Source: Kutzneria viridogrisea
GTDB lineage: Bacteria; Actinomycetota; Actinomycetes; Mycobacteriales; Pseudonocardiaceae
DNA: 64,000 nt
Reading direction: 5' to 3'
NCBI GenBank assembly: GCA_014138725.1
Contig: JACJID010000007.1
Coordinates: 124,001-188,000, forward strand
How positions within the stretch are numbered: position 1 is the first letter of the stretch; each line of letters starts with the position of its first letter. Below, piece by piece: positions 9,099 to 17,372 of this stretch. Position numbers and translations under genes: made by a program. Under the pieces are notes generated by a model. That model saw only the letters and a list, made by a program, of their open reading frames with translations, did no database searches and was not told where the DNA came from.

Positions 9099-10055
9099 CT
9101 ACCGCACCGTGTCGGGGGTACCGTAGACGTGGAACTCGGGTGGCAGGGGTGCGCCCCAGCCTGGTTTTCCCTTCCATTCCTTGGGGTTCCAGATGTAGGG
9201 CTCGCTGTCCGGAGCGAACACGAGATAGCCGCCGTGGGCGACCTCGACACGGTTCCCGCCCGGCTCGCGGGTGTAGAGGTAGAACCCCTGGATGGCGGTG
9301 TGACGGGAAGGTCCGGCCTCGATCCGAATCCGCGCGTCGGCGAAGATCTCCGCTGCGCGCAACACCTCCTCCCGGCTGTCCACGACGTACGCGAAGTGGT
9401 GCAGGCGCCCGTTGGCGCTGGTGTGCTCTCGGGTGTAGATCAGTTCGTGGCCCTGGATGGAGCTGCTCATCCAGGCGGCGCTCTCGTCGCCTCCGTCCGC
9501 CGACCGGACGATTTCGTAGGTGCGCAGCCCGAATCCTTCCTCCCAGAATTTCCGGCAGGCCGGTACGTCGCGCGCGAGCAGGTTGACGTGGTCGAGGCGC
9601 CGCACGTTCGCGCCCCGTCCGGCGTACCTCTGGAAGCCGGTCGGGATCGCGGGCCGCTGCCCTTCCGGCGCGGAGTACCGCTGGGTGTCGTAGTACAAGC
9701 GGAAGACGTGCCCGTCGGGATCGGTGAACTGGTAGGACGGCCCGATCCCGCGATCCCGCGGTGTCCAGCGGCCGACGTGTCCGTGTGCCTCCAGCCAGTC
9801 GATCCGGCGGTGCAGTGCTTGCGGGCTCGTCGCCCGCCACGACACCCAGGCCGGCCCGGCCTGGTCGGAGCCGATCACCTTGAGCGACCACGTCTCGTAG
9901 TCACCGTACGCTCGCAGGTAGGTCGCCTCCCCGTCCTGCGCGACGACGTCCATGCCGAGCAGATCCACGAAGTAGTGCAGTGTGCCTTCCGGGTCGGGGG
10001 TGAACAGGCCGTGGTGGCCGAGGTGGGCCAGGTCGTGTGTCGGTTCGGTGGTCAT
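9099..10055 (-). CDS. Type I extradiol (catechol 2,3-) dioxygenase
   Basis: 318 residues, two vicinal-oxygen-chelate repeats as in BphC/XylE-type enzymes. Predicted Fe ligands are His156 (RLDHVNLL), His220 (RLHHFAYVV) and Glu271 (GGNRVEVAHGG), all in the C-terminal repeat, as in active enzymes. The ATG at 10055 overlaps the stop of the SnoaL-like gene by four bases (ATGA), so I prefer it to the longer upstream start at 10136. It would insert O2 next to the hydroxyls of a catechol-like ring. The adjacent FAH-family hydrolase would process the ring-cleavage product. Substrate unknown. Confidence 0.9.
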   Translation of the reverse strand: MTTEPTHDLAHLGHHGLFTPDPEGTLHYFVDLLGMDVVAQDGEATYLRAYGDYETWSLKVIGSDQAGPAWVSWRATSPQALHRRIDWLEAHGHVGRWTPRDRGIGPSYQFTDPDGHVFRLYYDTQRYSAPEGQRPAIPTGFQRYAGRGANVRRLDHVNLLARDVPACRKFWEEGFGLRTYEIVRSADGGDESAAWMSSSIQGHELIYTREHTSANGRLHHFAYVVDSREEVLRAAEIFADARIRIEAGPSRHTAIQGFYLYTREPGGNRVEVAHGGYLVFAPDSEPYIWNPKEWKGKPGWGAPLPPEFHVYGTPDTVR

Positions 10056-10498
10056 CGGCTCACTCCGGGTGTGGAAGGTGGCGCGAGGGTGTCGTTGCGG
10101 AAGACCGGGACGATGATCCGCTCGGCAATCCGCCATGCGCCGTTCGCGTCGCTGGTGTAGGTGTCCTGGAAGTCCGCGACCATGAACAGGGGCACGTCCC
10201 GCGCCGCGGCGTCGTTGCTCGCGAACGTGTGCCAGCTACTCCAGCCGAGGATGCTTCCCTGGGGGCCGTCCCGCAGCAGCAGGTTGCCCAGGCCGTGCCG
10301 GGTGGTCCGCGTCGCGGGGCGCGCCTGGAAGGAAGCGATCACCGAGTCGGCGTCGTGGAATTCGCGTCCCACGCTCACGTAGTGCACGTCCGCGGTGAGC
10401 ACGTCCCGCAGGGCGGTCCAGTTGTGCGAGTCGAGTGCCCAGGCGAAGCGGGCGTTGAGATCCGCGATCGCCGCGCGGGTCGCCGCACCAACGCTCAT
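10052..10498 (-). CDS. SnoaL/NTF2-like protein (hydroxylating-dioxygenase small-subunit-like)
   Basis: 148 residues with the NTF2-like pattern (FAWALDSHNWTALRDVLT ... WHTF). Start ATG at 10498 overlaps the stop of the FAH-family gene, and its own stop overlaps the dioxygenase start, so three genes are coupled by ATGA junctions. Proteins of this fold serve as small cyclases, isomerases or as beta subunits of ring-hydroxylating oxygenases. No large oxygenase subunit is present here, so an isomerase or dehydratase role in the pathway is more likely. Function not certain. Confidence 0.75.
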   Translation of the reverse strand: MSVGAATRAAIADLNARFAWALDSHNWTALRDVLTADVHYVSVGREFHDADSVIASFQARPATRTTRHGLGNLLLRDGPQGSILGWSSWHTFASNDAAARDVPLFMVADFQDTYTSDANGAWRIAERIIVPVFRNDTLAPPSTPGVSR

Positions 10499-11421
10499 CG
10501 CAGCTGCACGGGATTGGCCAGGGTGCCGATCCGGTCGATCGACACCTCCACCAACCCACCGAAGCGGTTCAGGTCCAGGTTCTGTACCGCGCTCCCGGCC
10601 CCGGGCGAGCTGCGCAGCGCCGTGCCCATGCCGATCACGTCGCCCGGCTCCAGGGTGAGGTACCGGGACGCGAACGAGATCACCTCGGCGACCCCGAACC
10701 TCAGGTTCGCGGTGGTGTCGTCGGTGACCAGCCTTCCGTTGTGCGAACACGTGATCCGCAGGTCGTGCGGATCGGGAATGTCCTCCGCTGTGATCACCCA
10801 CGGGCCGAGGGGTCCGAAGGTGTCCGCTCCCTTGTAGCGGGCCGGGTAACTCACCCAGCTCTCCACGAAGCGCACCCCGTCGGCCGTCTCCGGATCGGGG
10901 TGGATGGCTCGGTAGTGGAACGTGTCTTCGCCGCGCAGGGTCGGGGACGTGACGTCGTTGAGGATCGTGTAGCCGAAAACGTGCGACATCGCAGCGTCCT
11001 CTGCGATGTCCGCGCCGGCCCGCCCTACGATGACGGCCAGTTCCGGCTCGGGATGCACCCGCCCGTCGTTCTCGCGCAGGCGGATCGGACGGCCGTGACC
11101 GACCAGTGACGAGGATGGCTTGAGGAACATCGCGGGCGTGTCCGGGCCGGACAGTATTCGCTCCGGGTTCGCGCTGTTGTTCAGCGCGACGCACAGCACC
11201 TTTCCCGGGCGCAGCACCGGTGGCAGCCACGACAGTTCGGCCACGGGCAGGCGCTCGCCCGCCTCCGTGGCTTCGCGTATCGCCGCCAGTCGTTGTGCCT
11301 CGGACGCTCGGAGGATGGCCTCAACGTCGGTGAATTCTGCTGGGAGAACGGCCACTTCGTCCTCGGAGACCGCGACCGCCGCCGCGGGGCCCGACGTGTG
11401 CTCGATGGTTGCGAACTTCAT
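10495..11421 (-). CDS. Fumarylacetoacetate hydrolase (FAH) family enzyme
   Basis: 308 residues; ATG at 11421. The FAH metal triad is visible: Glu125 and Glu127 in HPEPELAVIVG and Asp156 in ILNDVTSP. The GMG motif (GDVIGMGTAL) near the C-terminus is also a family mark. Such enzymes hydrolyse or isomerise beta-keto acids from aromatic ring cleavage, which matches the extradiol dioxygenase two genes on. The start lies 12 bases after the stop of the MBL hydrolase. An acylpyruvate hydrolase or 2-hydroxyhepta-2,4-dienedioate isomerase role is possible; they cannot be separated by eye. Confidence 0.9.
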   Translation of the reverse strand: MKFATIEHTSGPAAAVAVSEDEVAVLPAEFTDVEAILRASEAQRLAAIREATEAGERLPVAELSWLPPVLRPGKVLCVALNNSANPERILSGPDTPAMFLKPSSSLVGHGRPIRLRENDGRVHPEPELAVIVGRAGADIAEDAAMSHVFGYTILNDVTSPTLRGEDTFHYRAIHPDPETADGVRFVESWVSYPARYKGADTFGPLGPWVITAEDIPDPHDLRITCSHNGRLVTDDTTANLRFGVAEVISFASRYLTLEPGDVIGMGTALRSSPGAGSAVQNLDLNRFGGLVEVSIDRIGTLANPVQLR

Positions 11422-11432
11422 GGCAGGCCTGC

Positions 11433-12242
11433 TCAGCTCTCCGTGCGGGGACCGGTCAGCGGCACCGCCTCTCCGTCGGCCACGAGGTGGGCCTTGATAC
11501 CCCGTGCCTCGGCGGCGTGGCGGAACCGTCCCACGATGTCGGGCTGCTCGACGTAGACAGGAGGGTTGTTGAACAGTTCGTAGTGGATCGCGCAGACCTC
11601 GGACGCGCCCAGCGCGACCGCGGCCTCGACGGCCTGCTCGGGAGTCATGGTGGCGGGCACGTTCGCCGCATAGCCCTCGAACTGGGCGATGACGCCGTTG
11701 ACGGGCACGAACGCGACGTCGAACGGTCCGTGATCGCGGGCGATCTGCCACCAGTTGCCGTGCCACATCGTGTCTCCGCAGTGGATGATCCGCCTCCCGG
11801 CGCCCTCCACGATCCACGCGACCTGGTCGGAATCCGTGCCCCGCCAGTCCAGCGACACGACCGGTGTGACCGTCAGCGAGCCGATGCGGCGGGACTGCCC
11901 CAGCTTCTGCGGGACCGCCTCGATGCCGTCCTCGGCCAGCGCCGGCGCGATCGGCGCGTGACAGCCAATGGTGCCGGAACCGGCCAGACGCGTCATCAGG
12001 GCGCGGTCGTAGTGGTCGGGATGCAGGTGCGTGATCAGAGCGTGCGTTCCCGCAGGCGCCTCGATCGGCGGAAGCGGACGCTTGGGCGGTCCGAGGGCGG
12101 GCTCCAGGGGCTCGACATTCTCCAGCGCGTCGATCAGCACCCTGGTGTCGTCCAGTCGGATCTCGACGCCAGCCCAGCCCAGGCGCCGCAAACCCAGCGT
12201 GGCGGTCGCGGTGCCCGGGGTGTCCTGAGTGTCCGTGGTCAT
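11433..12242 (-). CDS. MBL-fold hydrolase, UlaG-like
   Basis: 269 residues from the ATG at 12242 (MTTDTQDTPG). Metal motif THLHPDHYD; a downstream HCGDTMWHGNWW and IHYELFNN supply further ligands. The pattern is closer to UlaG/YfhI-type cytoplasmic hydrolases than to beta-lactamases. It is followed at 12 bases by the FAH gene and preceded at 59 bases by the NmrA-like gene, so it likely belongs to the same operon. Probable lactone or phosphoester hydrolysis in the pathway; the substrate is not known. Confidence 0.82.
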   Translation of the reverse strand: MTTDTQDTPGTATATLGLRRLGWAGVEIRLDDTRVLIDALENVEPLEPALGPPKRPLPPIEAPAGTHALITHLHPDHYDRALMTRLAGSGTIGCHAPIAPALAEDGIEAVPQKLGQSRRIGSLTVTPVVSLDWRGTDSDQVAWIVEGAGRRIIHCGDTMWHGNWWQIARDHGPFDVAFVPVNGVIAQFEGYAANVPATMTPEQAVEAAVALGASEVCAIHYELFNNPPVYVEQPDIVGRFRHAAEARGIKAHLVADGEAVPLTGPRTES

Positions 12243-12301
12243 GGTGTTCCTCCTTGTACGGCCGTCCGCCGCGGTACTCGGTTCAGTGACTCGTTGTCGC
12301 A

Positions 12302-13165
12302 TCAGGAGTTCAGTGCCGCGCGCGCCACTGCGGCGAGGGAGACGGGTGCGTGGCCGGTCAGGTCGGCCACCGCGCTGGAGACGTTCGCGAGGAACCCGCT
12401 GCGCGTCGACGCGCCGAACGACGTAACCAACTGCACCGCGGCCTCCGGCAAGCCTGCGGCCCTGAGGCCGTCGGCGAACTCGAGATCGTCGACGTGGACG
12501 AGCTCGACGTCGCGGCCACCGATCTCCCTTGCGAGGACAACGAGATCGTCGGCGCTGATCGCCTCGGGACCGCTGATGTCGAAGACGGTGTTCTCGTATC
12601 CACCCTGAGACAGGACCGCAGCGGCCGCCGCCGCGCAGTCTTCCCGCCTGACGTACGCGGCAGCACCGCTGCCGCTGTTGGTCACCAGGCGCCCCGAGGT
12701 CAGTGCCCGCTCGATGACGGGGACCTCCAGGTGTGCGTACAGGTGGTTGCGCAGCATCGTCCACCGCAATCCGCTTTCGCGCAGCGCCTGTTCGGTGCCG
12801 GCGTGGTCGTCGACCACCAGGGCCGGGTTCGCGGGCACCGGCTCGGGAACCGAGGTGTAGACGATGTGTGACACCCCGGCCGCGGCCGCCGCCGCAACGG
12901 CGGCCCGCTGCTGATCGAGCCGGGAGCCGACGCTGTCGGTGGAGATGAGCAGCAGCCGATCGACCCCGGACAACGCGGTCGTGACGGTGGCGGCGTCGGC
13001 GAAGTCCGCGTGCCGGACCTGGGCGCCGATCGTGGCGAGGTCCGCGAGCGCCTCCGGCCGGCGCGTGGTGAGCACGACCTCGCGCGGGTCGACCATCTGC
13101 AGAACAGCTTCCGCGGTGGCGCGCCCCAGCGGACCGGACGCACCCGTGATACCGATCATCATCAC
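12302..13165 (-). CDS. NAD(P)H-binding NmrA/QorB-like oxidoreductase
   Basis: 287 residues. N-terminal Rossmann motif GITGASGPLGRAT (residues 4-16) followed by the NmrA-type pattern (HIVYTSVP; DHAGTEQALRESGLRWTMLRN), as in QorB-like quinone oxidoreductases. It is the first gene of the leftward operon, divergent from an Rrf2 regulator, with an inverted repeat in the 76-base gap. Likely a redox-responsive quinone or azoreductase-type enzyme, or a redox sensor; the position opposite an Rrf2 gene supports redox or electrophile control. Confidence 0.85.
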   Translation of the reverse strand: MMMIGITGASGPLGRATAEAVLQMVDPREVVLTTRRPEALADLATIGAQVRHADFADAATVTTALSGVDRLLLISTDSVGSRLDQQRAAVAAAAAAGVSHIVYTSVPEPVPANPALVVDDHAGTEQALRESGLRWTMLRNHLYAHLEVPVIERALTSGRLVTNSGSGAAAYVRREDCAAAAAAVLSQGGYENTVFDISGPEAISADDLVVLAREIGGRDVELVHVDDLEFADGLRAAGLPEAAVQLVTSFGASTRSGFLANVSSAVADLTGHAPVSLAAVARAALNS

Positions 13166-13174
13166 TGCCTAACT

Positions 13175-13222
13175 GTAACTATCGCGACTACGAATGTCGG
13201 CGAGTGTAGCCACGGTAGTTAC
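13175..13222. promoter_or_regulatory. Inverted repeat operator between NmrA-like gene and Rrf2 regulator
   Basis: Two 17-base arms, GTAACTATCGCGACTAC (13175-13191) and GTAGCCACGGTAGTTAC (13206-13222), are inverted repeats of each other with 14 of 17 matches and a 14-base spacer. They fill the gap between the two divergent starts. This is the likely binding site of the Rrf2 protein, controlling both its own gene and the catabolic operon. Confidence 0.65.
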
Positions 13223-13241
13223 GAAATGGCAAGATGCTCGC

Positions 13242-13694
13242 ATGGCCGGATCCACCAACACCCAGTTCGCCGTCGCCGTGCACGTGCTGACCTACCTGGC
13301 AGGCGTCACCGACGCGCACGCCGTCAGCTCGGACGAACTGTCCAAGAGCGCCAACGTCAACCCCGTCTACGTGCGTCGGGTGCTGGGACCGCTGCGCCGC
13401 GCGGGACTGGTCCGCTCCCGCTCGGGAGTCAACGGGGGCTGGGAGTTGGCGGTCGATGCCCGGCAGATCACCCTGGAACAGGTCTGGCGGCCACTACAGG
13501 GCACGCAACCGGTGCTCGGACTGCACGGCCCCGACCCGACGTGTGCCACAGGCCGTAACGTGCAGAAGGCACTCACCGCGCTCGACCGTACGGTCGCCGA
13601 CGCGGTGGCGACCTCCCTCAAACGGTTCACGGTGCATGACATCCTCGACGGTCAGCCGGAAGCAGCGCAGTCAATACCCATGACCGGTGGGTGA
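13242..13694 (+). CDS. Rrf2-family transcriptional regulator
   Basis: 150 residues from the ATG at 13242 (MAGSTNTQFA). An N-terminal winged helix (VSSDELSKSANVNPVYVRRVL, recognition helix about residues 35-50) and a wing RSRSGVNGGWEL match Rrf2. The only cysteine lies in GPDPTCATGR, about residue 103; the three clustered cysteines of Fe-S Rrf2 proteins are missing, so this is likely a thiol or ligand sensor of the YwnA/CymR type. It is divergent from the NmrA-led operon and probably represses it. Confidence 0.85.
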   Translation: MAGSTNTQFAVAVHVLTYLAGVTDAHAVSSDELSKSANVNPVYVRRVLGPLRRAGLVRSRSGVNGGWELAVDARQITLEQVWRPLQGTQPVLGLHGPDPTCATGRNVQKALTALDRTVADAVATSLKRFTVHDILDGQPEAAQSIPMTGG

Positions 13695-13753
13695 CATGCT
13701 CCCCAAGCGGCTTCGCTGCCTGATCGCGTCACCAGCCAACCAACCCGAAATCC

Positions 13754-14137
13754 TCACCGGTTAGTACGTGTCTCGTATGGGTGTTCCGGACCTGACGCCG
13801 ATGCCAGGCCTGCGGCGTGGCTGGTGTGACGAAACGACATGCCCGCAACGGTCTCGGTGGGTGGCTGCCGGACGATGTCGTCGGCGGCGACCACGGCGAA
13901 CCGGAGTGCCAGGGACGCGGCCCGGATAGCGTTCAGCGCGTCCTGGAGCACCTCCTTGGCCACCGTGGCGCCCGGTTCGGCCGCGGCGCGGGCGATCAGT
14001 TCCGCGCTCTGCGCAACCGCGAGACCAGCCGCATGCAGCGGGTCGGACGGGCCGGGACACAGCCGCGCCACCGTCTGGCCGACCTCGGCACACGCGCGTC
14101 GCACCAAGTCCAGGTCCGCACTCCGCTCGGTCAGCAC
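13754..14137 (-). CDS. Small helical protein of unknown function
   Basis: 127 residues from a GTG at 14137, preceded by GGAGG at a 4-base spacing, which supports real translation. The chain is Ala-rich and helical (ARAAAEPGATVAKEVL; IRAASLALRFAVVAADD), with a disordered tail. I recognise no family. Its start overlaps the stop of a 21-codon reading frame upstream, suggesting coupling. It lies between the Rrf2 gene and the decayed left edge of the 7-deazapurine cluster. Confidence 0.5.
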   Translation of the reverse strand: MLTERSADLDLVRRACAEVGQTVARLCPGPSDPLHAAGLAVAQSAELIARAAAEPGATVAKEVLQDALNAIRAASLALRFAVVAADDIVRQPPTETVAGMSFRHTSHAAGLASASGPEHPYETRTNR

Positions 14138-14196
14138 GCTGCCTCCACGCTCACATCGGTCCGGTAGGCCACACCGATCTGGTGTGTCGTGTTCAT
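14131..14196 (-). CDS. Possible 21-residue peptide coupled to the downstream gene
   Basis: A 21-codon frame (begins MNTTHQIGVA, ends in Cys) with GGTGGAG a few bases before its ATG at 14196. Its TGA overlaps the GTG of the 127-residue protein. It could be a leader peptide, a very small protein or chance. No homologue is recognised. Confidence 0.3.
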   Translation of the reverse strand: MNTTHQIGVAYRTDVSVEAAC

Positions 14197-14271
14197 GGCC
14201 GCTCCACCAGTGCAGCTGGTCAGCGGGCGAAGGCGATGAGCTCCTGCCTGGCTGCCCCGGACATCATCGCC

Positions 14272-14401
14272 GGTACTCCCCCACGTCTTCGGCGTCTCGA
14301 AAAAGCGGACTACGCTCAATTCTGGAAACTGAGGAATCCAGCGCTCGTACAGCCAGCACGCGAGGTGTTCCGGCGGTCGTGGCCATGCAACCGGAAAACA
14401 T
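14272..14401 (-). pseudogene. Decayed, internally deleted queD copy
   Basis: Read on the minus strand this keeps the queD ribosome-binding site and start (ATG at 14401 after CAGGAGG), then LHGH, then jumps to the C-terminal part: EHLACWLYERWIPQFPEL followed by SVVRFFETPKTW. The intact queD at 28.6-29.0 kb reads ENLARWLYERWLPRFPEL then SSVRVSETAKTW. About 55 internal codons are missing and the frame changes across the junction, so it cannot encode a working enzyme. It shows that a second copy of the queD cassette once stood at the left edge of the cluster. Confidence 0.8.
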
Positions 14402-14444
14402 ACCGCATCCTCCTGGATTCATACTCCCGTCCGCACGCTGGGGG

Positions 14445-14488
14445 CACATCACGGTGCCGACCGAGATTCCAGCTACTGGCCTCCGAAG
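14445..14488 (-). promoter_or_regulatory. Expanded copy of the cluster upstream element (before decayed queD)
   Basis: On the minus strand CTTCGGA (14482-14488) and CCGTGATGTG (14445-14454) are both present, but 27 bases apart instead of 5-6. The second half matches the elements before queC and queD exactly. It lies 44 bases before the start of the decayed queD copy, the same distance as in the intact gene. Confidence 0.55.
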
Positions 14489-14565
14489 GTCAGTTCGGAC
14501 AACGGATGGCGGCGACGCCCACCAGTCTGGCGCATGGCCGCAATCTCGGTCTGATCGGGCGAACA

Positions 14566-14587
14566 CTTCGGGTGCTACCGAGATGTG
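14566..14587 (+). promoter_or_regulatory. Cluster upstream element before the GT4/GT2 unit
   Basis: CTTCGGG-N5-CCGAGATGTG on the plus strand, pointing at the glycosyltransferase gene at 14731. It shares both halves and the 5-base spacing with the copies at 17318, 29047 and 29189. Confidence 0.55.
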
Positions 14588-14665
14588 CGCGAGCACGACC
14601 AATGGCGAGAATGTGTTAGAGATCTGTTATCCGATTTCCAGCTTCAGGGGCGGCGCACGGCTGCG

Positions 14666-14719
14666 GACGACGTTCTGGTCACCGGTGGTACCGGGTTCAT
14701 CGGTTCACATTCGCCGTCG
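14666..14719 (+). pseudogene. Remnant of a nucleotide-sugar epimerase/dehydratase N-terminus
   Basis: A reading frame here spells DDVLVTGGTGFIGSH, the NAD-binding start of GalE/RmlB-type short-chain epimerases, and is then cut within a few codons just before the glycosyltransferase start. The rest of the gene is gone. It suggests that a sugar-modifying gene once preceded the glycosyltransferase. Confidence 0.6.
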
Positions 14720-14730
14720 GCATCAGGAGC

Positions 14731-15882
14731 ATGACGACGAAGAAGGTCGGGGTGGGTATGGACATGACTGTGCGGACCTCCAAGGACGTAGCCTCCGTCG
14801 ACGGGAACGGGGACGGACACTCCGGCGGCGTCCCACTGAGTGGGGGTGCCCGAGCATCGGCGCCGGGCGAGTCGGTGGCCCCTCTCAAGGTCGTCGTTCG
14901 GGTCCACGCGTTTCCGCCGGAGTTCAACGCGGGCAGCGAGCACATGCTCATCAACATGCTGCGACCTCTGGTCGAGCGCGGCCATGACGTCACCGTGTGG
15001 CTGTCGCGACTCGGAACCGCCACGGAGGTGTACGAGTACCGGGGCATCCGGGTGGTGCCCTTGCAGGCACGGCTGGACTTCCCGTCGGCCGTCCGGCAGG
15101 CCGACGTGCTGATCTCGCATTTCGAGTGCGTGCTGTCCACGGGGTCACTGGCCCGCAGCTACGGCAAACCACTGGTCGTGGTGTGCCACAACACCCACCG
15201 GTCGACGTTCCGGGAAGCCGCCGCGGGAGGCGCCGCGCTGGCGGTCTACAACTCACAGTGGATGCGGGTGGAGGCGGAACTGTTCTTCGCTGACTATCCC
15301 GCGTCGGTCCGCCCGGCCAACGAACTGGTGGTGCGTCCGCCGGTGGTCGCCGCCGACTACGCGGTGGACAAGCCCGGCGACCGGATCACCCTCGTCAACT
15401 GCAACCCGGACAAGGGCGGCCACGTTCTGGAACAGCTCGCCAAACGCATGCCGGACACCAAGTTCCTCGCCGTGACCGGCGCCTACGGGTGGCAGGTCAT
15501 TCCCGACCTGCCGAACGTGGAGGTCCTCGAGCACGTCCCGGGCGAGGAGATGCGGGAGAGGGTTTACGCCCGGACCCGGGTGCTGCTCATGCCCAGCTCC
15601 TACGAGTCGTGGGGCCTCACCGGAGTGGAGGCCCTCGCCTCCGGCCTGCCCGTGGTGGCGCACCCCACGCCGGGACTGTGCGAATCCCTCGGCGATGGCG
15701 GGATCTTCGTGGACCGCGACGACCTCGCCGGCTACGAGGCGGTCCTACGGAAACTCGACACCGCCGCGGAGTACCACCTGGCGTCCAAGCGGGCCAAAGC
15801 CCGGTCCGCCGAACTGGACACAGCGGCCGACCTGGCCGCCTGGTGCACTGCCGTGGAAGCTTTGGCCTACAAGAACTCCTAA
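14731..15882 (+). CDS. Glycosyltransferase, GT4-type (GT-B fold)
   Basis: 383 residues. A GT-B transferase: N-terminal domain from about residue 52 (LKVVVRVHAF), C-terminal domain with the E-x7-E region SYESWGLTGVEALASGLPV (about 292-310), which binds the sugar nucleotide phosphate. The first 50 residues look unstructured. The ATG at 14731 has AGGAG only one base away, so the in-frame ATG at 14758, after a G-rich stretch, may be the true start. It is followed 38 bases on by a GT2 enzyme. Probably adds a sugar to the 7-deazapurine product; donor and acceptor unknown. Confidence 0.85.
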   Translation: MTTKKVGVGMDMTVRTSKDVASVDGNGDGHSGGVPLSGGARASAPGESVAPLKVVVRVHAFPPEFNAGSEHMLINMLRPLVERGHDVTVWLSRLGTATEVYEYRGIRVVPLQARLDFPSAVRQADVLISHFECVLSTGSLARSYGKPLVVVCHNTHRSTFREAAAGGAALAVYNSQWMRVEAELFFADYPASVRPANELVVRPPVVAADYAVDKPGDRITLVNCNPDKGGHVLEQLAKRMPDTKFLAVTGAYGWQVIPDLPNVEVLEHVPGEEMRERVYARTRVLLMPSSYESWGLTGVEALASGLPVVAHPTPGLCESLGDGGIFVDRDDLAGYEAVLRKLDTAAEYHLASKRAKARSAELDTAADLAAWCTAVEALAYKNS

Positions 15883-15920
15883 CAGAATGGCAGTTTTCTT
15901 TGACGAAACGGTGCCCGGCA

Positions 15921-17288
15921 ATGAATCTTCCGGTAATTGCAGTCGTCATTTTGGCACGTAATCGACAGGCATATATCGACATGGTTCTCGCGCGATTGCG
16001 CGAGCAGGACCTTCCCCTAAGCTCCTTCCGGGTCATCCTTGTCGACAACGGTAGCTCACCTTCGCTGCAACCGGTAGCCCAGCTTTACGACTCCACATTG
16101 CCACTCACATATATTCGGCTAGAAGACGACATCTCCAGGGCGGCGGCCCGAAACCGAGGGCTCACGGAGGTTGTCGAACCCAATGTTCTTTTTCTGGACG
16201 GTGACACCCTACCCGATGTCGATCTGATCAGGCAGCATTTGGAGACCCTCGAGGATGGTCAGGCCGCGGTAAGTCTTGGAGCTCGCAGGGAACCGAGGCG
16301 GAGAGCGCTGTTCGACCGGACGTCAACTACGCATGGTGATTATGAGTCGTTTGCGGCGCTGCATGCGGAGGCATGGCAGGATACACGCGTTCCCGATATC
16401 AACTTGCCGGTGATTCAAGCAAACTTCGACCGCATTGCGTACCGCTTCTTCTTCAGCCACAATGTCGCGATGCGGACCGCAGTGGCCACCGCGGTCGATG
16501 GGTTCAATGAAAAGCTCTCCGGGTGGGGGCTGGAAGATCTCGAATTTGGCTTCCGCGTGAAAGAGCAACTTCGAGATGGTGAGCTGATTCGATGGTCGCC
16601 ACGGGCCGGATCGGCCCATGTCCCCCACTTGCGAGATTTCGCGCGCAACTCCAACGAAATCAAGTCCAACCAGAAGTTTCTGTTGGCGACGTACAAGTCT
16701 TTTCATTGGGAAGGGCATTGGTTCGCGCCGCCGAGCCTGGAGTGCCTTCGCATCATCATGCTCGAACGGATTGCCGAAAAGATCCAGGCGCGGACTGTCG
16801 CGAGAAGTCATGACCTTATGGAGATCGAGAAGTGGGTCGACCGCGATCGGTCCAGGAACTCGTGGTTACTCAGCACTGGACACGTACAAGGTTGGGATAC
16901 CGTGCCAACAGGTCGCCGTTCCAACCTCAGTGACTGGCGCGATCGAACCGTGCCAAGCTTCTGCGGGACGCAGCTTCCCTCAGATGACTCTTCGGCATGC
17001 GATGTCATCAACATTGATATTTGGCGCGTACTGCCGTGGCATCATGTGTCCGAGATCCTGGCTGAGGCGCTACGTGTAGGCGAGACCGCCTGTTTCGTGG
17101 CCACAGCACAGCATGACGCGGACTTTTCGAGCTTGGAAGCCGCAGTTGATGTTCAAGACTCGTGTTTCGTTCGGGATGCGGAATGGATAGCCGACGGGAT
17201 CGGCGAGTTGGGCCTTGCCCACGAGATCCTTCGCACACCGTCGATGATCGCTGTGCGCGTGTCAAAGGCGAGGTCAAGTGCTTCCTAG
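15921..17288 (+). CDS. GT2-family glycosyltransferase with C-terminal Rossmann-like extension
   Basis: 455 residues from the ATG at 15921. GT-A core: VILARNRQAY, VILVDNGSSP, SRAAARNRGL and the DxD-type LFLDGDTLPD; GWGLEDLEFGFRVKE (about 200-214) is the acceptor/base region of galactosyltransferase-like GT2 enzymes. The last 130 or so residues form a separate degenerate methyltransferase-like domain, as in its paralogue at 19660. No strong ribosome-binding site is seen. Base composition is visibly less GC-rich than in neighbouring genes, hinting at separate origin. It likely extends the sugar chain. Confidence 0.82.
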   Translation: MNLPVIAVVILARNRQAYIDMVLARLREQDLPLSSFRVILVDNGSSPSLQPVAQLYDSTLPLTYIRLEDDISRAAARNRGLTEVVEPNVLFLDGDTLPDVDLIRQHLETLEDGQAAVSLGARREPRRRALFDRTSTTHGDYESFAALHAEAWQDTRVPDINLPVIQANFDRIAYRFFFSHNVAMRTAVATAVDGFNEKLSGWGLEDLEFGFRVKEQLRDGELIRWSPRAGSAHVPHLRDFARNSNEIKSNQKFLLATYKSFHWEGHWFAPPSLECLRIIMLERIAEKIQARTVARSHDLMEIEKWVDRDRSRNSWLLSTGHVQGWDTVPTGRRSNLSDWRDRTVPSFCGTQLPSDDSSACDVINIDIWRVLPWHHVSEILAEALRVGETACFVATAQHDADFSSLEAAVDVQDSCFVRDAEWIADGIGELGLAHEILRTPSMIAVRVSKARSSAS

Positions 17289-17317
17289 GTGCGTGCTTCG
17301 GCACGCGGTGACAACCA

Positions 17318-17339
17318 CTTCGGGGCCAACCGTGATGTG
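17318..17339 (+). promoter_or_regulatory. Cluster upstream element before the queC remnant and phyH
   Basis: CTTCGGG-N5-CCGTGATGTG. The right half equals that before the intact queC, and a queC fragment follows, so this copy probably came with the queC cassette. Confidence 0.6.
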
Positions 17340-17372
17340 TGGCCGCCACCGCGCGGCCAGAATTGGAATTCG

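Noticed and set aside
7923-10160. 745-codon plus-strand frame
   Set aside because: It lies opposite four well-supported genes (amidotransferase, CMD, dioxygenase, SnoaL-like) and shows no family motifs.
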